Made by a program: the position numbers and the translations under genes
Notes under the pieces: generated by a model
Database searches by the model: none
The model's input: only the letters and a program-made list of their open reading frames with translations
Told to the model about the DNA's origin: nothing
Shown here: positions 1 to 7,268 of the stretch, in pieces
Position numbering within the stretch: position 1 is the first letter of the stretch
Layout: the number at the start of each line of letters is the position of its first letter
Source: an uncultured Eubacteriales bacterium
GTDB lineage: Bacteria; Bacillota; Clostridia; Oscillospirales; Oscillospiraceae
DNA: 64,000 nucleotides
Assembly: GCA_902492005.1 (NCBI GenBank)
Contig: CABUJV010000001.1
Coordinates: 62,001-126,000 of the forward strand
Reading direction: 5' to 3'

Positions 1-15
1 AAGGAGGTAATGATT

Positions 16-1158
16 ATGATTTTTACTGTTTACGCAGATAAGGCTGAGGAAGTCAGCAAGCGCCTTGACAAGCTCGCTAAAAAGGCTGCCCGCTATAATG
101 TTCCGTTCTCTTACACTATTTCCGACGAACACCCCGAAACGGTTAATGTCTTCGACGACTTCTCTCACAAAGCCGGCTCCTACAAGGTCGCTGCCATTGA
201 TTTTGATATTGCTTGCGAAGAGCTTATCAAGGCGAACGGCTGGACTGTTCTCGCTAAGGTCGAGCACGGGGACAAGGGAAATGTCGTAAGCTGCTTCGGT
301 AAGCAGAAAGCCCGCGCTGAGTGGTTTGCCGCCGCTCCTCATTGCGACCATTGTAATACGAATCGCCGGCGCGCCGTTACCTTCTTCATTGAGAACGCTG
401 AGGGCGATACTCGACAGGTCGGACGCGCTTGCCTGCATGACTACACCGGAATCAGCCCGGCGACTGCCGCTCTTTGGGCCGAGGTGAGAGACCTCTTTCC
501 TGAGGACCTTGATTGCTCTATGACTGACTGGAATACCCGCCGGGGCGCGCAAATGTTTGAGGTCCGCCAGATTCTCGCCTGCGCTTATGACGCAATTCAG
601 GAATATGGCTACCGCAAAAGCGACGAGCAGGATAGCACGCGGGAAGTTGTTCTTGATAAGCTCCACGAGCAAGCAGCCGCCTCTGACAAAGCAATGTCGC
701 AGGCCGAGCTTATCAATAACTGGCTGCTTGGCCTTGACTTTGACTCTGCAAGTGACCTCGAGCGTAACTGCTCTGTATTTGCTAAGGGCGAATACGTAAC
801 GGCTAAGCAGGTCGGTCGGCTGGCATACATGCCTCTCGCGTATGAGCATTATATGGAGCGCAAAGCCCGGGAAGAACAGAGAGCAAACACGGAAAATACT
901 TCGGCGTATGTTGGAGAAGTGGGTACTCGTCTGACCCTCGACTTGACTGCTGCAGTGCTTCTCACCTCATGGTATAACGACTTCGGTACCACCTATCTTT
1001 ATAAGTTCGCTGACGAGACAGGAAACGTCTTTATCTGGTATGCGTCTCGACCTATTGAGCTTCAAGAGCGTATGACCATCAAGGCCACAATCAAAGCTCA
1101 CAACGAACGGAATGGCGTCAAGCAGACTGTTCTCACGCGTTGCAAGGTGGTTGCGTGA
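16..1158 (+). CDS. CxxC-containing protein with OB-fold-like C-terminus, function unknown
   Basis: Encodes about 380 residues. The ATG at 16 is preferred over the one at 10 because AAGGAGGT (1-8) would be too close to the latter. Around residues 109-113 there is an H-C-D-H-C motif followed by a basic run, suggesting a metal-bound strand or loop. The last 80 residues (GTRLTLD..., D-x-x-GN-x-F-x-W, TIKATIKAH, ending LTRCKV) have the alternating pattern of a small OB-fold nucleic-acid-binding domain found in phage and plasmid proteins. A replication or DNA-binding accessory role is inference. It is the first gene of the island. Confidence 0.6.
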   Translation: MIFTVYADKAEEVSKRLDKLAKKAARYNVPFSYTISDEHPETVNVFDDFSHKAGSYKVAAIDFDIACEELIKANGWTVLAKVEHGDKGNVVSCFGKQKARAEWFAAAPHCDHCNTNRRRAVTFFIENAEGDTRQVGRACLHDYTGISPATAALWAEVRDLFPEDLDCSMTDWNTRRGAQMFEVRQILACAYDAIQEYGYRKSDEQDSTREVVLDKLHEQAAASDKAMSQAELINNWLLGLDFDSASDLERNCSVFAKGEYVTAKQVGRLAYMPLAYEHYMERKAREEQRANTENTSAYVGEVGTRLTLDLTAAVLLTSWYNDFGTTYLYKFADETGNVFIWYASRPIELQERMTIKATIKAHNERNGVKQTVLTRCKVVA

Positions 1159-1165
1159 TTGACTG

Positions 1166-1222
1166 AAAGCAGTAAAACCGCAATGGAAAGTTCGCAGAAT
1201 CCCGGCTGTTTTGCGCGCTCCC
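1166..1222 (+). repeat. 57-bp dispersed repeat, copy 1
   Basis: This 57-nt unit recurs at 3412-3468 with 53 of 57 positions identical. It lies 7 nt after the stop of the preceding gene. It contains TAAAACCGC near the start and CTGTTTTGCGCGC near the end; the arms pair less well here than in copy 2. A related shorter motif, CAGTAAAACGCGG, follows at about 1228. It may be an element-specific terminator or a protein-binding site. Confidence 0.75.
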
Positions 1223-1363
1223 GAAATCAGTAAAACGCGGCATAATAAATAATGTCAAGAGGATAAAACAGAATGCGGGCAGCACCGCCCAGCTCACGAG
1301 CTTCAAGCGGTAAGCGCGCCGCGAAAGGTAACCTCTTGACATTAAAAACAAGGAGGCAACAAT

Positions 1364-1555
1364 ATGAAAGTTTACATCGTTCAAGTGATTCCTGAGGCGA
1401 GTCTCGGGAAAGTCAGTCAGGAAGGCTACTCGACCTTAGAAAAGGCACAGGCCTTTATCGAGAGCCGCTCCGACCGACCGCAGCGGGTCTCGCCGTACCT
1501 TTACCGCACGGCAGACTTCACCGACTACCTCATTTACGAGGTCAATATCGTCTGA
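1364..1555 (+). CDS. small hypothetical protein (63 aa)
   Basis: A 63-residue open frame with a strong ribosome site (AAGGAGG at 1350) 7 nt before the ATG. The protein starts MKVYIVQVIPEA and has a short mixed alpha/beta look, with no cysteines, membrane segment or motif I recognise. Similar tiny proteins are common in Firmicutes mobile elements. No function can be assigned. It lies between the first 57-bp repeat and the methylase-like gene. Confidence 0.6.
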   Translation: MKVYIVQVIPEASLGKVSQEGYSTLEKAQAFIESRSDRPQRVSPYLYRTADFTDYLIYEVNIV

Positions 1556-1630
1556 GAAAGATTCGCCCGCGAGGGCGTTTCTTTCGGGCCGATTGCTTTA
1601 ACGCACTACTTTATTAAAGGAGGTAAGCCA

Positions 1631-2359
1631 ATGGCAAAACGAGTCGGGAAGACCGACGACCAACCTTTTGTAAAGCTCTTCCGAGAGCTTACATACCGCT
1701 GGACTCCGTGGGAGGTCTGGCAGGACTTCGTTACGATGTACGCTTGCGCTATCTCGAACGCAGTCGACAAGTCTCACTTTGAAAAACGCGAGGAGCTCTA
1801 CCTCAAGCGGATTCAGAAATACAGCAAGAAGGAGCAGGAGATTTTTCCTCAGCTCGCTGCGGAAGTGGTCCTTGCTCTCGAGAAGAATCCGGAGCAGGAC
1901 TTCCTCGGAAGTATCTTCATGGCGCTCAACCTCGGCAATGACTCCGGCGGGCAGTTCTTTACGCCCTATGATGTTTGCCGAATGATGGCAGAAATGACTT
2001 GCGACAACGTGCTGCCGACTATCAAGGCGAAAGGCTATGTCTCAATTAACGACTGCGCTTGCGGTGCCGGCGCTACTTTGATTGCCAGCGTTCACGCTGC
2101 GGCTAAGCAGATAAGCAAGGCCGGTCTGAACTGGCAAAACCACATTCTCGTGACCGCGCAGGATGTTGATTACACCGTAGCATATATGTGTTATATCCAG
2201 CTCTCGCTTCTCGGCGTCGCCGGTTATATCAAAGTAGGCAACTCACTTACCGAGCCCATGTGCTCGGACGACTCATTGGAGAACTACTGGTTTACGCCGA
2301 TGTACTGCTCCGATGTGTGGACTATCAGAAGGCTTCTCAAGAGCAAAACGCTCTTATAA
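1631..2359 (+). CDS. short N6-adenine methyltransferase-like protein, probably not a complete enzyme
   Basis: Encodes 242 residues, starting at an ATG preceded by AAAGGAGGT. It shows the gamma-class N6 methylase start-up motifs: GQFFTP (residues 107-112), a degenerate motif I DCACGAGATL (141-150) for S-adenosylmethionine, and QDVD (177-180). After GNSLTEP (203-209), where the catalytic NPPY/F motif should follow, there is only ENYWFTPMY and then the C-terminus. The protein is also far shorter than HsdM-type enzymes. It may bind SAM without methylating, or use an altered motif IV. No specificity subunit or restriction partner is adjacent. Confidence 0.7.
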   Translation: MAKRVGKTDDQPFVKLFRELTYRWTPWEVWQDFVTMYACAISNAVDKSHFEKREELYLKRIQKYSKKEQEIFPQLAAEVVLALEKNPEQDFLGSIFMALNLGNDSGGQFFTPYDVCRMMAEMTCDNVLPTIKAKGYVSINDCACGAGATLIASVHAAAKQISKAGLNWQNHILVTAQDVDYTVAYMCYIQLSLLGVAGYIKVGNSLTEPMCSDDSLENYWFTPMYCSDVWTIRRLLKSKTLL

Positions 2360-2388
2360 GCAAATATATTTTTCAGGAGGTTTTTATT

Positions 2389-2958
2389 ATGGCAACTATC
2401 ACAACGAAAGAGACCCGCACCTTTAACTGGGCGAATCCGGGCCCGCTCAAGGTCGGCGATGAAATCGTCGAGACTCTCAAGGACGGCCGCGAGGTCGTGT
2501 TCGTCGTCATGGACGACGGCGTTATCGGGCTGAAGAATCTGCTCGGCTATCACCGCATGAATAAGGACTGGACCAACGAAGGCGGCTGGCTTGCCTGCGA
2601 TATGCGTCGCTACCTCAATGAGGAAGTTATCGCGCTGCTTCCTGACGAGCTCGTCGCAGCTATCAAGCCCCGCAAGTTCGGCGAAGAGGAGGACAAGCTC
2701 TGGCTCTTCTCCGAGATGGAGGTCTTCGGTGAACATGACTGGACCGAGAATGACCCTGACCGCGGCTTCCAGTTCGAGTACTTCAAGGACCGCCGCAACC
2801 GTATCAAGGTCGACGAAGACGGAGATGCGACCTGGTGGTGGGAGCGTTCTCCTTATGGGAGCGGCTCCAGCTACTTCTGCAATGTGTACAGCAACGGCAG
2901 CGCGTACAGTTACGGCGCCGACTTCGCCGGCGGCGTTTGCTTCGGCTTCTATATCTAA
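2389..2958 (+). CDS. DUF6273-like protein
   Basis: Encodes 189 residues from the ATG at 2389, after CAGGAGG; the frame is open further upstream but without a ribosome site. The N-terminal half (KVGDEIVETLKDGREVVFVV) looks like a beta-rich domain. The C-terminal part has the W-W-x-R-S-P signature (TWWWERSPYGSGSS) with aromatic-rich strands and ends GVCFGFYI, typical of DUF6273 proteins in gut Firmicutes and their phages. The family has no established biochemical function. There is no signal peptide, so it is probably cytoplasmic. Confidence 0.65.
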   Translation: MATITTKETRTFNWANPGPLKVGDEIVETLKDGREVVFVVMDDGVIGLKNLLGYHRMNKDWTNEGGWLACDMRRYLNEEVIALLPDELVAAIKPRKFGEEEDKLWLFSEMEVFGEHDWTENDPDRGFQFEYFKDRRNRIKVDEDGDATWWWERSPYGSGSSYFCNVYSNGSAYSYGADFAGGVCFGFYI

Positions 2959-3015
2959 TCATCAATCTATGAATCCGCGGGGCCTTGTGCCCCGCGGTGA
3001 AAGGAGAATGACACT

Positions 3016-3228
3016 TTGGGACTTAAAGATTTGCGGCTTGCGAAAGGCTACAGCCGCACCGAGCTGGCAAAAGTCAGTGGAATCCGCTACCAGAAAATCC
3101 GTGATATTGAGGTCGGTATCATCAAGCCTGAGAATATCACGCTCAAAACGGCTCTCAAGCTCGCGCAGGCTCTCGACTGCCGGCCTGAAGACCTGACAAA
3201 ACCGGATAAGGAGGAAAGCGATGTATGA
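3016..3228 (+). CDS. XRE-family helix-turn-helix regulator (70 aa)
   Basis: Starts at TTG (3016), 9 nt after AAGGAG; no ATG is in frame. The protein is a minimal Cro/CI-type helix-turn-helix: KDLRLAKGYSRTELAKVSGI, then a recognition-helix region RYQKIRDIEVG and a supporting helix TLKTALKLAQALDCRPEDL. It has no dimerisation or sensor domain. It overlaps the next gene by 8 nt, so the two are translationally coupled. It probably regulates genes of the island. Confidence 0.8.
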   Translation: MGLKDLRLAKGYSRTELAKVSGIRYQKIRDIEVGIIKPENITLKTALKLAQALDCRPEDLTKPDKEESDV

Positions 3229-3421
3229 GGAACTGAGAAAGGCCTTTATCAAACGCCTTACCGTGGACAGTCCTCACCATGACGCGCGGCGTAAAGACTT
3301 CAATCAAGCCATCTTTGACGCTGACGAAGGCTTTGCGTGCTTTAACGGAACGGACCTCGATATGGTCCTTGAAAAGTTTGACGCCGCAGTCCGAGACTTG
3401 ACTACTTACCAAAAGCGGTAA
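3221..3421 (+). CDS. small hypothetical protein (66 aa) coupled to XRE regulator
   Basis: Encodes 66 residues, mostly helical and charged (MYEELRKAFIKRL..., ending YQKR). It has a good ribosome site (AAGGAGG) inside the preceding gene and overlaps that gene by 8 nt. Its last codons lie inside copy 2 of the 57-bp repeat. The XRE-plus-small-partner arrangement resembles a regulator/antirepressor or toxin-antitoxin pair, but nothing in the residues supports a specific family. Confidence 0.55.
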   Translation: MYEELRKAFIKRLTVDSPHHDARRKDFNQAIFDADEGFACFNGTDLDMVLEKFDAAVRDLTTYQKR

Positions 3422-3468
3422 AACCGCAACGAAAAGTTCGCAGAATCCCGGCGGTTTTGCGCGCTCCC
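3412..3468 (+). repeat. 57-bp dispersed repeat, copy 2 with hairpin
   Basis: Second copy of the unit at 1166-1222, with four differences. Here the internal arms AAAACCGC and GCGGTTTT are perfectly complementary. The unit is followed by CCTTTTT, so this copy could act as an intrinsic terminator. It begins inside the coding sequence of the preceding 66-aa gene and provides its stop codon. Confidence 0.75.
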
Positions 3469-3540
3469 TTTTTCTACTGAACACGGTAAAATATAATTGT
3501 CAGTTGGAAAACACTGGGATTTATAAAGGAGGCAAATACA

Positions 3541-4374
3541 ATGAAAGACATGAGCATTATCGCTAACAAGAAGATTATCAACAAGGAGACCAACGAGGTC
3601 CGTCTGGTCGTGAGCATTGACGAGGAGAATCGCAAGATTCACTCCGTCCCTGCGGACGAGCCTAACGCCGAGCCGAGTATCATGGCCGCTGCAAGCTATG
3701 ACCGCCGCTGGAAGCTCTACGAAGAGCCTGAGGCTGAGGTCAGCGAGACCGCTGAGCCAGAAGTCAACCACGACGAGCCCATGAAAATGTCGGACGTCGT
3801 GACTAAGCTCGAGGGCTTGTTCGACATTCTGAATCGCGTCTACTTCGACAACGCGCTGCCGAAACCCGTCATCACCGTTCAGTCTACCCCTAAGGCTTAC
3901 GGCCACTGCTCTACTAAAAAGATTTGGAAGAGTGAGAACGACGGTCAGTATGAAATCAACATCGGCGCCGAGTTCCTCAATCGTCCGTCCGCTAACACGG
4001 CTGCGACGATGTGTCACGAGATGGTCCACCTTTACTGCCTCGTGAACGAGATTCAGGACACTTGCCAGAAGGGCCGCTACCACAACAAGACCTTCAAGGC
4101 CGAGGCTGAGGCGAGAGACCTTGAAATCGGGTACGACCGTACTGTGGGCTTCTCCCACACAAATCCGACCGAGGCCTTCAAGAAGACCCTTGAGGATAAC
4201 GGCTTCGTACTTGAGGTCCCGTTCGCTCGCGTTATGCCTGAGGAGAAAGCAAAGGCCGAGCGCGAAAAGCCTCACCGCTACGTTTGCCCAGTCTGCGGGC
4301 AGGAAGTTAAGACGACCGCCGACCTCAGCCTCATTTGCGGTATCTGTGAGGTCACTATGGAGAGGGCTGATTAA
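3541..4374 (+). CDS. SprT-like zinc metalloprotease with C-terminal zinc ribbon
   Basis: Encodes 277 residues with a strong ribosome site (AAAGGAGG). Residues 83-200 are a SprT-like domain: ILNRVYFDNALPKPVI, then the HExxH zinc site CHEMVHLYC (H159-H163) and a third ligand candidate H181 in YHNKTF. A C-terminal zinc ribbon follows (CPVC at 249-252, CGIC at 266-269). The N-terminal 80 residues are acidic and not recognised. SprT/Spartan proteins cleave DNA-protein crosslinks in eukaryotes; in phages and mobile elements the role is unknown. Confidence 0.85.
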   Translation: MKDMSIIANKKIINKETNEVRLVVSIDEENRKIHSVPADEPNAEPSIMAAASYDRRWKLYEEPEAEVSETAEPEVNHDEPMKMSDVVTKLEGLFDILNRVYFDNALPKPVITVQSTPKAYGHCSTKKIWKSENDGQYEINIGAEFLNRPSANTAATMCHEMVHLYCLVNEIQDTCQKGRYHNKTFKAEAEARDLEIGYDRTVGFSHTNPTEAFKKTLEDNGFVLEVPFARVMPEEKAKAEREKPHRYVCPVCGQEVKTTADLSLICGICEVTMERAD

Positions 4375-4485
4375 AAGGACTCCAGAACAGCCCGTATCGC
4401 GTCCAAAGTTTTCAGAGGGTAAATCTAAGGGCCCCTGAGCTAAAACGCGATACGGGAGGTCTGGGGCTTGCCCGAGGAGGTTTAT

Positions 4486-5073
4486 ATGAGAGACGAAGAG
4501 TACCTCTTCAAAGAAGATGTACGAGAAAAGGCGATAACAGCCCGGAGCGCTAAGAAGCGCCCTCGGCATAGCGGTTGCCGCCTACCGCAATACACGGCAA
4601 AGGAGATGAGAGAGATGAGCGGTCCTACCTACACGCTCAACCTGAAAAAACGTATCACATACGCAGAGTTCAAAGCACTTCCCGAGGGCTTGCAGAAGAG
4701 CTACGTGCAGAACATTATCGACAAGTACCACGTCGGGCCTTCGGCTCTTGCCGAGCTTATGGGCGCGAACGCCGGTGCGGTCGGCGTTTACCTGAGCAAA
4801 AGAGGCTTTTCCTTCAAGCGAGGTTTTCAGCCTACGAAGGACGACCTCGAGAGATTCCGAGAGGACTATGGTATCAGCACGAATGCGCCGACAAAAAAAA
4901 TAACTTTGGAGAACTTCTCGTTCTGCTTCTCCGGAGCCTTCAATGCGGCGAGCTTTGTAAAGCAAATCAAGGCCTTCGTCCCCGAAGGACAACTCCTGCG
5001 GGTCTCCGTAGCAGTCGAGGTAGTCGAGCCCGAGCCCTCTGCTACTGAGCCTGCTACCGAAGAAAGTCCTTGA
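4486..5073 (+). CDS. hypothetical protein with possible DNA-binding helical domain
   Basis: Encodes 195 residues from the ATG at 4486, after GAGGAGG; a TTG 18 nt upstream lacks a ribosome site. The middle segment (ITYAEFKALPEGLQKSYVQNIIDKYHVGPSALAELMGANAGAVGVYLSKRGF) reads like a helix-turn-helix found in ICE and phage proteins. The tail is Glu/Pro/Thr-rich and probably disordered. There are no catalytic motifs. It is the last gene of the island before ssrA. Confidence 0.6.
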   Translation: MRDEEYLFKEDVREKAITARSAKKRPRHSGCRLPQYTAKEMREMSGPTYTLNLKKRITYAEFKALPEGLQKSYVQNIIDKYHVGPSALAELMGANAGAVGVYLSKRGFSFKRGFQPTKDDLERFREDYGISTNAPTKKITLENFSFCFSGAFNAASFVKQIKAFVPEGQLLRVSVAVEVVEPEPSATEPATEESP

Positions 5074-5334
5074 TTTGCAAGGCCTTTGGCTATCTGGTAG
5101 TACTGGTAGTTCGTAAAAACTAAAAAGATTTTTCCAAAAAGTAAAGGGACTCAAGGCGCAATCTTGTCGCTCCCTCGCATTACATGTATATATAAGGAAA
5201 ATTCGTTAAAACGGACTACCGACTACCAAAAGAAAAAGGACAGGCTTAAAGCCTATCCTTAATCTGGGTCGCAAGTACGAAACCGTAAGGCAAGACGACT
5301 ATCGTCACCTCAGGGGTTCGACCTGCGATTAAAT
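5074..5334. other. island/ssrA junction, no gene seen
   Basis: About 260 bases with no credible open frame. It is AT-rich in the middle (5130-5235) and holds one terminator hairpin (5237-5260). The motif CAGGGGTTCGACCTG (5311-5325) resembles a T-arm but has no tRNA body around it. If the island integrated at ssrA, the junction lies at or just left of 5335. Confidence 0.4.
5237..5260 (-). terminator. intrinsic terminator downstream of ssrA
   Basis: On the minus strand GGATAGGCT and AGCCTGTCC form a nine-pair stem (one G-U) followed by TTTTTCTTTT. It lies 75 nt beyond the tmRNA 3' end. On the plus strand it could also close the island transcript, although the U-run is on the minus side. Confidence 0.65.
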
Positions 5335-5688
5335 TGGTGGAGGCGGGGGGAGTTGAACCCCCGTCCGAAAATGTTTCAACGGGAACTTCTCCGGGCGCAG
5401 ATGGTCTTTTAAATTTCCCTTCCTGAAGCGCGGGCCGTCACGCTCAACAGGTCGGTAGCTTCATGATGCATGGTGCGCTCAAAGCTTTGCGCACGCACGG
5501 TCCCCACTTAAATCACGCCCCAAACCGGCTCGTGGGCCTGCCGGCTGGGACGGCAGCGGAACTTAAGCCGCTACGAGTTCGTAATCGTTGTTGTTCTTTA
5601 ATTTATAAAGAATGCCCATTTTCAGAAGGCTGGGCGCCTTCGCCCGCTATTCCCGTCTCTGCATCCCCGTCGAAACCGGTACGCCCCC
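5335..5688 (-). ncRNA. ssrA: transfer-messenger RNA (tmRNA)
   Basis: The 5' end GGGGGCGU (minus strand, 5688-5681), followed by the hallmark ACCGGTTTCGACGGGG, pairs with the 3' end CGCCTCC-A-CCA (5343-5335, CCA encoded). The T-arm GGGGGTTCAACTCCCCC precedes the acceptor. The tag reading frame ends NNNDYELVAA-stop (stop at 5565-5563), giving the hydrophobic VAA end recognised by ClpXP-type proteases. The resume codon may be the GGC at 5616, which would make a 17-residue tag. The one-piece length of about 354 nt is normal. It works with SmpB, encoded 0.6 kb upstream on the same strand, to rescue stalled ribosomes. Confidence 0.95.
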
Positions 5689-5732
5689 GCGTGGCCCCCG
5701 CGTCTGCGCGGGGGCAAAGAAAAATGCGATCT

Positions 5733-6254
5733 TTATACCTTTTCCGGCGCGGAGTAATCCACGCCGAAGGTCTCCACAGTGACCGTTTTCATGCGCTGGT
5801 CCTCCATGGGCTTATCCATCCGGTCGGTGCGCACAGACACGATGGCGTCGGCCACCTCCATGCCCTCAATCACCCTGCCGAAGGAGGCGTACTGGCCGTC
5901 CAGATGAGGGGCCGCCTCCACCATGATGAAAAACTGGCTGCCGGCGGAATTGGGCGCCATGGTACGGGCCATGGACAGCACGCCGCGGTCATGCTTCAAG
6001 TCGTTCGGAAAGCGGTTTCCGGTAAACTCCCCCTTGATGGAGTACCCGGGGCCGCCCGTGCCGGTGCCCTGGGGACAGCCGCCCTGGATCATGAAGCCGG
6101 GGATGACCCGGTGGAAGATCAGCCCGTTGTAAAACCCGGACTGGACCAGACTGATGAAGTTGTTGACGGTATTGGGGGCCTTTTCCGGGTAGAGCTCGGC
6201 CACCATCCTGCCGCCGTTTTCCATTTCAAAGGTGACAATGGGATTCTGAGCCAT
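5733..6254 (-). CDS. cyclophilin-type peptidyl-prolyl cis-trans isomerase
   Basis: Encodes 173 residues from the ATG at 6254 (ribosome site AAAGGAG 8 nt before); a longer frame has no better start. The cyclophilin core is clear: FHRVIPGFMIQGGCPQGTGTGGPGY with the catalytic Arg in FHRV, and NSAGSQFFIM. There is no signal peptide, so it is cytoplasmic. It catalyses proline isomerisation during protein folding. It sits between smpB and ssrA with its own promoter (6289-6317). The length matches small bacterial PpiB enzymes. Confidence 0.93.
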   Translation of the reverse strand: MAQNPIVTFEMENGGRMVAELYPEKAPNTVNNFISLVQSGFYNGLIFHRVIPGFMIQGGCPQGTGTGGPGYSIKGEFTGNRFPNDLKHDRGVLSMARTMAPNSAGSQFFIMVEAAPHLDGQYASFGRVIEGMEVADAIVSVRTDRMDKPMEDQRMKTVTVETFGVDYSAPEKV

Positions 6255-6288
6255 GGGAAACACTCCTTTCAATTTGGGAGAGTACTCT

Positions 6289-6317
6289 AAAATAACACAC
6301 TCTCCGGTGAGCGTCAA
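6289..6317 (-). promoter_or_regulatory. sigma-A-type promoter of the cyclophilin gene
   Basis: On the minus strand TTGACG (6317-6312), a 17-nt spacer and TATTTT (6294-6289) precede the cyclophilin start by about 35 nt. The -35 box begins just after the smpB stop. Confidence 0.55.
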
Positions 6318-6320
6318 TGC

Positions 6321-6788
6321 CTAATATCTGGATCGGTCCTTCATGACCCGGTCGATTTCCCGCCGGGCGTCCTTGGCCGCGGCGGCGGCCCGCTTGTCAT
6401 AGAGCTTTTTGCCCTTGCACAGGCCCACCTCCAGCTTGATGCGCGGACCCTTGAAGTAGATGGACAGAGGTACCAGCGCATAGCCGTCCTGCTTGACCTT
6501 GGCAAACAGACGCAGAATCTCACGCTTATGCATCAGCAGGCGGCGGGGGCGGACCGGGTCCCGGTTGAAGATATTGCCCTTCTCATAGGGGCTGACGTGC
6601 ATCCCGTGGACCAACATCTGGCCGTCCTTGACGATACAGTAGGAATCCTTCAGGTTGACGTTGCCCTGGCGGATGGATTTGACCTCCGTGCCGCACAGCT
6701 CGAGGCCAGCCTCGAATTTTTCCTCTACAAAGTAGTCGTGATACGCCTTGCGGTTGGCGGCAATCTGTTTGACAGCGCTGCGGTCCAT
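6321..6788 (-). CDS. smpB: SsrA-binding protein SmpB
   Basis: Encodes 155 residues, the normal length. SmpB signatures are present: N-terminal IAANRKAYHDYFVEEKFEAG, then GTEVKSIRQGNVNLKDSYC, the NIFNRDPVRPRRLLMHKREI block, and the basic C-terminal tail (KKLYDKRAAAAAKDARREIDR). SmpB binds the tRNA-like end of tmRNA and delivers it to stalled ribosomes. The tmRNA gene lies downstream on the same strand, separated only by the cyclophilin. The start ATG at 6788 follows GAGGGGAGG. Confidence 0.97.
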   Translation of the reverse strand: MDRSAVKQIAANRKAYHDYFVEEKFEAGLELCGTEVKSIRQGNVNLKDSYCIVKDGQMLVHGMHVSPYEKGNIFNRDPVRPRRLLMHKREILRLFAKVKQDGYALVPLSIYFKGPRIKLEVGLCKGKKLYDKRAAAAAKDARREIDRVMKDRSRY

Positions 6789-6816
6789 GGTACACCTCCC
6801 CTCTGGTAAGGTAAAA

Positions 6817-6845
6817 ATTATACCACAGAAGCGCCAAAAGGACAA
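6817..6845 (-). promoter_or_regulatory. sigma-A-type promoter of smpB
   Basis: On the minus strand TTGTCC (6845-6840), a 17-nt spacer and a perfect TATAAT (6822-6817) lie about 30 nt upstream of the smpB start. Confidence 0.7.
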
Positions 6846-6941
6846 GAGGGGGTTTTCGACGCCGAAAGACGGTTTTTGGGTTTGTGTACCGGAGCATGCA
6901 ACATTTGGGCAGGGCGCGGGAGGGGTAAGAGGTGGGATGGC

Positions 6942-7268
6942 GTGAAGGCAAAGACAGAGCGGGAATGGAAAAACGACGTGCTGAGGCGGCTGGAGCGGCT
7001 GGCGGACCGGAAGAGCAACGACGCGGTCAAGCTGGCCTTCCTGGGCGAGGGGCAGCTGGAGGAGATCGAAAAACTGGACCTCACCGCCCTGACGGAGCTC
7101 AAACGGCACGGCAACGGCGCGGTGGAGATCCGGCTGGTGGACAAGCTGCTGGCCCTGGAGAAGCTCTACAGCATGGCGGGCCAGAGCGGAGAAGGGGCGG
7201 AGCGCTTCCTCCGAGCCTTGGAGGAGACGGGCGGAGACGGCGGGGAAAGGGAGCGGGAGGACCCATGA
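6942..7268 (+). CDS. phage terminase small subunit (XtmA-like)
   Basis: Encodes 108 residues from the GTG at 6942; the frame continues upstream without a good start, and GAGGGGTAAGAGG precedes the GTG. A charged N-terminal helical region is followed by DLTALTELKRHGNGAVEIRLVDKLLALEKLYSMAG and AERFLRALEE, resembling the C-terminal part of PBSX-family small terminases. These proteins recognise DNA and recruit the packaging motor. The stop overlaps the next start (ATGA). It is shorter than most XtmA proteins, and an N-terminal helix-turn-helix is not obvious. Confidence 0.7.
   Translation: MKAKTEREWKNDVLRRLERLADRKSNDAVKLAFLGEGQLEEIEKLDLTALTELKRHGNGAVEIRLVDKLLALEKLYSMAGQSGEGAERFLRALEETGGDGGEREREDP

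Larger units (their letters stand above)
1..5334. mobile_element. low-GC genomic island abutting ssrA (left end outside window)
   Basis: This stretch is visibly less GC-rich than the rest of the window. It carries seven or eight small plus-strand genes of plasmid, phage or ICE flavour, each with a strong AGGAGG ribosome site, and a dispersed 57-bp repeat. It stops at the 3' terminus of the tmRNA gene (5335), a well-known target of tyrosine integrases. No integrase or relaxase lies inside the window, so they would have to be to the left. Element type is not determinable here; that it is an integrated element is inference. Confidence 0.55.

Noticed and set aside
2188..2388. Upstream extension of the DUF6273-like gene to 2188
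   Set aside because: The extension overlaps the methylase-like gene in another frame; the AGGAGG site places the start at 2389.
5311..5325. CAGGGGTTCGACCTG resembling a tRNA T-arm beside ssrA
   Set aside because: No acceptor, D-arm or anticodon arm surrounds it, and the loop does not fit the standard seven-base T-loop with five-pair stem.
5463..6290. 275-codon plus-strand frame over tmRNA and the cyclophilin gene
   Set aside because: It runs through the tmRNA and antisense to a clear cyclophilin; the translation has no domain.
6849..6941. Promoter or operator for the phage locus upstream of the small terminase
   Set aside because: An inverted TTTCG-N4-CGAAA is present near 6854-6867, but no convincing -35/-10 pair was found, so no feature is claimed.
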